Shown: positions 15,736 through 18,989 of the stretch, piece by piece
Position numbering within the stretch: position 1 is the stretch's first letter
Layout of the letters: the number at the start of each line of letters is the position of its first letter
Made by a program: the position numbers and the translations under genes
DNA from: Thiolapillus brandeum
GTDB lineage: Bacteria; Pseudomonadota; Gammaproteobacteria; Chromatiales; Chromatiaceae
Direction: 5' to 3'
Assembly: GCA_011051425.1 (NCBI GenBank)
Contig: DRLF01000323.1
Span: 1 to 18,989, forward strand
DNA: 18,989 nucleotides
Notes under the pieces: model-generated
What the model was told of the DNA's origin: nothing
Database searches by the model: none
What the model saw: the letters and a program-made list of their open reading frames with translations, nothing else

Positions 15736-16077
15736 ATGAAAAAACAATTTATCGTTGCCGCCGCCGTGTCTGCGGTGCTGGTTATCACCGCTTTTGGCAG
15801 CACCGCATCCGCTGCCAGTGGCAAACGTCTGTTCATGACCTGCACGGCCTGTCATGGCAAGGATGGCAAGACCCCTATCATGCCAACCTATCCCAAGATC
15901 GCAGGCCAGAACAAGGCTTATGTGCTGCAGCAGATCAAGGACATCATGTCCGGCAAGCGTGCAAACGGCCAGTCCATCGCCATGAAAGGCGTGCTGGTTA
16001 CACCGACAGGTGAACCCCGTTTCAGTGACGAGGATCTGGATGTTCTAGCGGATTACGTGTCCAAGCTGGCTCCTTAG
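15736..16077 (+). CDS. Small periplasmic monohaem cytochrome c (class I, c553-like)
   Basis: The 113-residue precursor has a signal peptide ending at about TASA-ASG (residue 26). One haem motif CTACH (36-40) lies near the mature N-terminus, and a likely Met ligand (M83, SIAMKG) sits two-thirds along, in the usual class I order. It is a candidate soluble electron carrier to the CuA centre of NosZ; this is inferred from position, since small cytochromes are typical of clade II nos clusters. The start is ATG 15736 with AGGAG 11 nt upstream; an upstream in-frame TTG at 15688 would run through the terminator hairpin and spoil the signal peptide. The domain closely resembles the cytochrome domains of the next two genes (pattern CxxCHG, YPKIAGQ, Q-I, GKR). 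Confidence 0.9.
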   Translation: MKKQFIVAAAVSAVLVITAFGSTASAASGKRLFMTCTACHGKDGKTPIMPTYPKIAGQNKAYVLQQIKDIMSGKRANGQSIAMKGVLVTPTGEPRFSDEDLDVLADYVSKLAP

Positions 16078-16094
16078 ACCTGTATTCGAAATGG

Positions 16095-16131
16095 AACGGA
16101 ACAGCCCGGGCTCGCCAGGCTGTTCCGTTTT
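16095..16131 (+). terminator. Intrinsic terminator after the monohaem cytochrome
   Basis: A perfect 12-bp stem (16095-16106 with 16118-16129) and an 11-nt loop end in TTTT (16128-16131). It separates the cytochrome gene from the hexahaem gene, which would then need read-through or a promoter of its own in 16132-16175. I see only a weak TACACT (-10-like, 16151-16156) there. Confidence 0.75.
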
Positions 16132-16175
16132 GTCGTCTGTAATCCGTAAATACACTATTTCTGACAGAAGCTGGC

Positions 16176-17333
16176 ATGAATAACAAAAGAACAGTATGGG
16201 GCAGTATTGGTTTGATATTGCTGGGCGTGGTGCTCTGGGGTGGTTTCAACACCGCCATGGAAGCGACCAATACCCTGAGCTTCTGCATTTCCTGCCACGA
16301 AATGCACGACAACGTCTATCAGGAATACAAGACTTCCATACATTTTTCCAACCCCTCTGGCGTGCAGGCCGCCTGCCCGGATTGCCATGTACCCAGGGAA
16401 TGGATTCCGAAGATCATCCGCAAGATACAGGCTTCCAATGAGGTCTATCACTGGCTCAAGGGCACCATAGACACGAAAGAGAAGTTCGAGGCCCGGCGTC
16501 CGCAACTGGCCGAACATGTGTGGAAGGTGATGAAGGAGACGGATTCAAGAGAATGCCGCAACTGTCACAATTTTTCTGTAATGGATCTGAAAGGTCAGGC
16601 GCGTTTCGCTGCGCGTATCCACAAGGATGCCATGGAGCAAGGCAAGACCTGCATCGATTGCCACAAGGGCATCGCTCACCACTTGCCAAGGACTTACACG
16701 ACGCAGGCGGAAAAACCAAAATACAATCCGGAAGATGCGGAAGATATCATGGAAATATGCGCTGCCTGTCACGGCATCTATGGACAGGGAACACCGGATG
16801 GCGAATATCCCCGTCTTGCCGGTATGAATCCTGCTTATCTGGCAAAACAGCTCGAGGCTTTCAAGGCCCGAAAGCGCATCAATATTCCCATGATCCCCTT
16901 TGCAAACGACCGCGAACTGCCCAAAGAGGATGTCAGGACCATCACCGCGTACCTGGCGGGTATCGATCTGCCGACACATATCGAAGTGGTGGAAGAAGAA
17001 GCTACCCAACAGGAAGGATTCGATGCTCTGGGACGTCTTGAGGAAAGCAAGCGCACTCTCAATATTCCCCATTATCCCGGAAACCCGGATGCAGGGGGGA
17101 GACTGTACCGCAAGGAGTGTGCTACCTGTCATGGCAAAAAGGGCGAGGGCAACCGGGTTCTGACCATTCCCATGCTCACGGGGCAACACAGCAAATATTT
17201 ACTGAGGCAGATCGGCAAGTTCCGCAAGGGTAAACGTGTGCATGACGATCCCAGAGATCAGCAGATATTTCAGCAGTTTAGCGAAACTGAGATTGCGGAT
17301 ATTCTAGCCTGGCTGTCCCGGCAGGATGACTGA
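16176..17333 (+). CDS. Hexahaem cytochrome: NapC/NirT-type tetrahaem quinol dehydrogenase fused to two cytochrome c domains
   Basis: This 385-residue protein has one N-terminal membrane anchor (about 7-24) and a periplasmic remainder. Residues 30-175 follow the NapC/NirT/NrfH pattern with four haem motifs: CISCH (37-41, then EM as in NrfH-type CxxCHxM), CPDCH (67-71), CRNCH (127-131) and CIDCH (159-163). Two class I domains follow, with CAACH (195-199) and CATCH (315-319). NapC proteins are usually about 200 residues with four haems. The expected role is oxidation of menaquinol or ubiquinol and transfer through the fused domains toward NosZ; this is inferred from domains and location. The first class I domain has a candidate Met (M239 in IPMIPF). 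The second has no Met at the matching place. The start ATG has a weak AGAAG 5 nt upstream. TorC-like pentahaem proteins are the nearest known analogy. Confidence 0.88.
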   Translation: MNNKRTVWGSIGLILLGVVLWGGFNTAMEATNTLSFCISCHEMHDNVYQEYKTSIHFSNPSGVQAACPDCHVPREWIPKIIRKIQASNEVYHWLKGTIDTKEKFEARRPQLAEHVWKVMKETDSRECRNCHNFSVMDLKGQARFAARIHKDAMEQGKTCIDCHKGIAHHLPRTYTTQAEKPKYNPEDAEDIMEICAACHGIYGQGTPDGEYPRLAGMNPAYLAKQLEAFKARKRINIPMIPFANDRELPKEDVRTITAYLAGIDLPTHIEVVEEEATQQEGFDALGRLEESKRTLNIPHYPGNPDAGGRLYRKECATCHGKKGEGNRVLTIPMLTGQHSKYLLRQIGKFRKGKRVHDDPRDQQIFQQFSETEIADILAWLSRQDD

Positions 17334-17348
17334 TTGCGGAAAAACCAC

Positions 17349-17370
17349 AGCAAATGTATCTGTTTGCTTT
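17349..17370 (+). terminator. Weak hairpin after the hexahaem gene
   Basis: AGCAAA (17349-17354) pairs with TTTGCT (17363-17368) around an 8-nt loop, followed by only two more Ts. It is a possible weak terminator 16 bp after the stop codon. Confidence 0.3.
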
Positions 17371-17388
17371 CAAAAGGGTTAATACTTT

Positions 17389-17410
17389 GCACTTGATTTT
17401 CCTCAAGTGC
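17389..17410. promoter_or_regulatory. FNR/DNR-type box upstream of the dihaem cytochrome
   Basis: The region contains TTGAT-TTTC-CTCAA (17393-17406), one mismatch from TTGAT-N4-ATCAA. It sits inside a perfect 8-bp inverted repeat, GCACTTGA-N6-TCAAGTGC. The centre is 17399.5. Confidence 0.8.
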
Positions 17411-17428
17411 GTAGTATGGTTGGAATGT

Positions 17429-17434
17429 TAATAT
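17429..17434 (+). promoter_or_regulatory. -10 element of a class II FNR-type promoter
   Basis: TAATAT (4 of 6) predicts a start near 17441, which puts the FNR-type box at -41.5, the standard position for a class II activator site. No -35 is needed in that arrangement. The leader would be about 72 nt, with GGAGA at 17502-17506 as ribosome-binding site for the ATG at 17513. Confidence 0.6.
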
Positions 17435-17512
17435 TTCATGGTTTTTTAATACGGGCCGAGCGGAAACTTGCCGCAGTAACTGCCCGACAATCTTATTTTT
17501 CGGAGAGAAGAT

Positions 17513-18232
17513 ATGAACAAACGTTTGACGGCATCAGTGCTGGGTTTCGCTGCTACCATGCTGATCAGTGGTACCGCCTTTTCAAACCAGTGGATGTCCA
17601 AGGGTGGAGAGCGCGATGAAGCGCTGCATCTTAAGCCGGATCATGAAAACGGTATCGAGACCTTTGAAGTCTGTGCGGCCTGTCATCTGACTGAGGGCTG
17701 GGGTACGAAGGACGGCACTTTCCCTCAGATTGCCGGTCAGCATCAGACCGTTCTGGTCAAACAGCTGGCGGATATTCGTGAAGGTAACCGCGATAACCCC
17801 ACCATGTATCCTTTCGCCAAGCCTGAATCCATTGGTGGCCCCCAGGCCATGGCTGACGTAACCCACTACATTGCCGGCTTGAAAATGAATCCCGATAACG
17901 GCAAAGGGGAATGGGAAGAAGGAACTCCCGATTTTGAAAACGGCAAAAAACTGTTCAAGGACAATTGCGTAAAATGCCACGGCGAACACGGTGAGGGCAA
18001 ACCGGAAAAATTCTATCCAAAAATTCAGGGGCAGCACTACAAGTACATGGTGCGCCAGTTCGAGTGGATCCGCGATGGCAAGCGCCGTAACGCCAACCCG
18101 GATATGGTTAAGCAGATCAAGGAGTTCAGTGATGATGACATGAAGCACGTTATCAATTACGTTTCCCGCATTCCTGTACCCAAGGAAGATCTGGCTCCGT
18201 CAAAAGATTACGTCAATCCGGATTACGATTGA
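17513..18232 (+). CDS. Periplasmic dihaem cytochrome c (two class I c553-like domains)
   Basis: The 239-residue precursor has a Sec signal peptide ending at about residue 23-24 (GTAFS-N). Domain 1 carries CAACH (54-58) with M98 (PTMYPF) as likely ligand. Domain 2 carries CVKCH (152-156) with M198 (NPDM). The two-domain layout matches cytochrome c4-like dihaem proteins, and it closely mirrors the C-terminal half of the preceding hexahaem protein, which suggests a shared origin. It probably shuttles electrons between that protein and NosZ, or serves other periplasmic reductases; this is inference. Translation starts at ATG 17513 behind GGAGA. It appears to be transcribed from its own FNR-type promoter and ends before a hairpin and a strong terminator, so it is likely monocistronic. 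Confidence 0.92.
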   Translation: MNKRLTASVLGFAATMLISGTAFSNQWMSKGGERDEALHLKPDHENGIETFEVCAACHLTEGWGTKDGTFPQIAGQHQTVLVKQLADIREGNRDNPTMYPFAKPESIGGPQAMADVTHYIAGLKMNPDNGKGEWEEGTPDFENGKKLFKDNCVKCHGEHGEGKPEKFYPKIQGQHYKYMVRQFEWIRDGKRRNANPDMVKQIKEFSDDDMKHVINYVSRIPVPKEDLAPSKDYVNPDYD

Positions 18233-18241
18233 TGTAGTGCG

Positions 18242-18267
18242 CTGGCCCGGGTATTCGCCTGGGCCAG
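18242..18267 (+). other. GC-rich hairpin after the dihaem cytochrome
   Basis: A 10-bp stem with one G-U pair (18242-18251 with 18258-18267) surrounds a TATTCG loop. It starts 10 bp after the stop codon and has no T-run, so it is more likely a 3' stabiliser than a terminator. Confidence 0.5.
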
Positions 18268-18301
18268 TGTGGAATATCACAGGGGTTCCTGCTATGGGAG
18301 C

Positions 18302-18345
18302 CCTCAAACAGAAAAAAGCGATTCGTCGCTTTTTTCTGTTTGAGG
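18302..18345. terminator. Strong, probably bidirectional terminator
   Basis: Two perfectly complementary 20-bp arms (18302-18321 and 18326-18345) surround a TTCG loop. The inner GCGA/TCGC stem is flanked by six As on the left and six Ts on the right, the usual form of a terminator that works in both directions. Confidence 0.85.
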
Positions 18346-18401
18346 CTTAACGAAACCCTGATTTATATGTGGCTGTAATTGCGAGAAATCATGGCCGTTT
18401 G

Positions 18402-18425
18402 TGACAAATTTGCATAACTTTGTCA
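18402..18425. repeat. Inverted repeat upstream of the NosB-like gene
   Basis: TGACAAA (18402-18408) is repeated inverted as TTTGTCA (18419-18425) with a 10-bp spacer that includes the -10-like CATAAC. It ends 34 bp before the start codon. It does not match an FNR box. It could be an operator for an unidentified regulator; 18346-18459 holds no other clear signal. Confidence 0.4.
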
Positions 18426-18459
18426 GACCCGTTTTTCAACCCAACAGGTAAGTAATATC

Positions 18460-18989
18460 ATGTCGAAGCGCGTAATCATTTCCAACTTGCTGATTCTGGT
18501 CAGTCTGGTTCTCATGGGGGCGATCTACTATGCGCCTGCCTGGTGGGTGTCGCTGACCGCTCCCAACTACCCCGAAGAGGCCTTTCCGGACGGGGTGCGT
18601 ATCGAATTCCACATGAACGGCGTGTTCAATGGCTGTAAAAAAGTGGAAAAGAAGGAAATCGAGGAAAGTGAAGCGCTGGATTGCGTGCATGAGATGGATA
18701 CCATCAATCACTATGTCGGCATGTACCCCATTGCTGCTGGCGGTGTCGTCGAACGTCCCTTTTCACCCTTCCTGATGAGTTTCCTGGGCGTCATGCTGTT
18801 GGGTTTCGCCTGCACCAAGCCCAAGATTCGTGTGCCGCTCATGGCGGTGGGTTTCGGTGCCATTGCCATCTGGATGTACATGACCTGGTATGGTGAGGGA
18901 GGACTGAAGTATCAGAGTGCCGGCTATATCGAAGCGCTGGTGACTTCCATGGATCAGGATACAGAGCGGGGTGGCGATCGCAACCGTAA
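18460..18989 (+). CDS. NosB-like membrane protein (3' end outside window)
   Basis: The frame is open from ATG 18460 to the window edge (176 codons; the final AA belongs to an incomplete codon, so the terminal TAA is not in frame). TM1 lies at about residues 7-25, then a periplasmic loop with two cysteines (C59 and C75) and a NHYVGM segment (83-88), TM2 at about 103-118 and TM3 at about 125-143. There is no haem motif. The position after clade II nosZ and its cytochromes, and the layout of one TM, a periplasmic loop and further TMs, fit NosB, a membrane protein of clade II nos clusters whose exact role is unsettled. I cannot confirm by homology. The ribosome-binding site is modest (AGG at 18446-18448). 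The gene follows a strong terminator, so it should have its own promoter; nosD or similar genes would be expected downstream. Confidence 0.55.
   Translation, partial: MSKRVIISNLLILVSLVLMGAIYYAPAWWVSLTAPNYPEEAFPDGVRIEFHMNGVFNGCKKVEKKEIEESEALDCVHEMDTINHYVGMYPIAAGGVVERPFSPFLMSFLGVMLLGFACTKPKIRVPLMAVGFGAIAIWMYMTWYGEGGLKYQSAGYIEALVTSMDQDTERGGDRNR

Noticed and set aside
1..18989. Insertion sequences, CRISPR arrays, tRNA or rRNA genes, attachment sites
   Set aside because: No transposase, spaced direct repeats, cloverleaf-like sequence or rRNA-like stretch was seen on reading both strands.

Overview
The window (about 57% GC by eye) looks like chromosomal DNA of a gammaproteobacterium that respires anaerobically. 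This assignment is an inference from gene content: an RND pump, two long GGDEF/EAL proteins, menaquinone genes, a DmsC/SoeC-type membrane subunit and a nitrous oxide reductase locus with many c-type cytochromes. A sulfur-oxidising denitrifier would fit, but no marker gene here proves it. I see no mobile element, CRISPR array, rRNA or tRNA.

Left part (1-8110): the 3' end of a polytopic subunit resembling DmsC/SoeC, closed by a clear terminator; a two-gene RND efflux operon (adaptor and pump, ATGA overlap); a minus-strand c-di-GMP enzyme with a DUF3365/Tll0287-like haem c sensor, whose 3' end overlaps the pump gene by 6 bp; and mobB.

Middle part (8141-13120): menE, 30 bp downstream of mobB on the plus strand; a membrane-anchored GGDEF-EAL protein; and, on the minus strand, the overlapping pair menC-menI. 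These supply O-succinylbenzoate synthase, O-succinylbenzoate-CoA ligase and a probable DHNA-CoA thioesterase, so the cell probably makes menaquinone.

Right part (13121-18989): an atypical (clade II, Sec-exported) nitrous oxide reductase locus. menC and nosZ diverge from a 188-bp region holding an FNR/DNR-type box and a near-consensus sigma70 promoter. nosZ keeps all seven CuZ histidines and the CuA motif, and carries a roughly 120-residue C-terminal extension without haem. Three cytochrome genes follow: a monohaem protein, a hexahaem protein that fuses a NapC/NirT-type tetrahaem quinol dehydrogenase to two class I cytochrome domains, and a dihaem protein with its own FNR box and class II-type promoter. 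The last gene, cut by the window edge, is a NosB-like membrane protein. Hairpins or terminators separate nearly every gene of this locus, so its transcription appears split into units.

A working model (inference) is: menaquinol, then the NapC-like tetrahaem module, its fused dihaem module, the small soluble cytochromes, the CuA centre of NosZ, and finally N2O reduction at CuZ. The most notable points are the hexahaem fusion, the reuse of one cytochrome domain five times in three genes, the NosZ extension, and the coupling of menaquinone genes to the nos locus around a shared FNR-type site.
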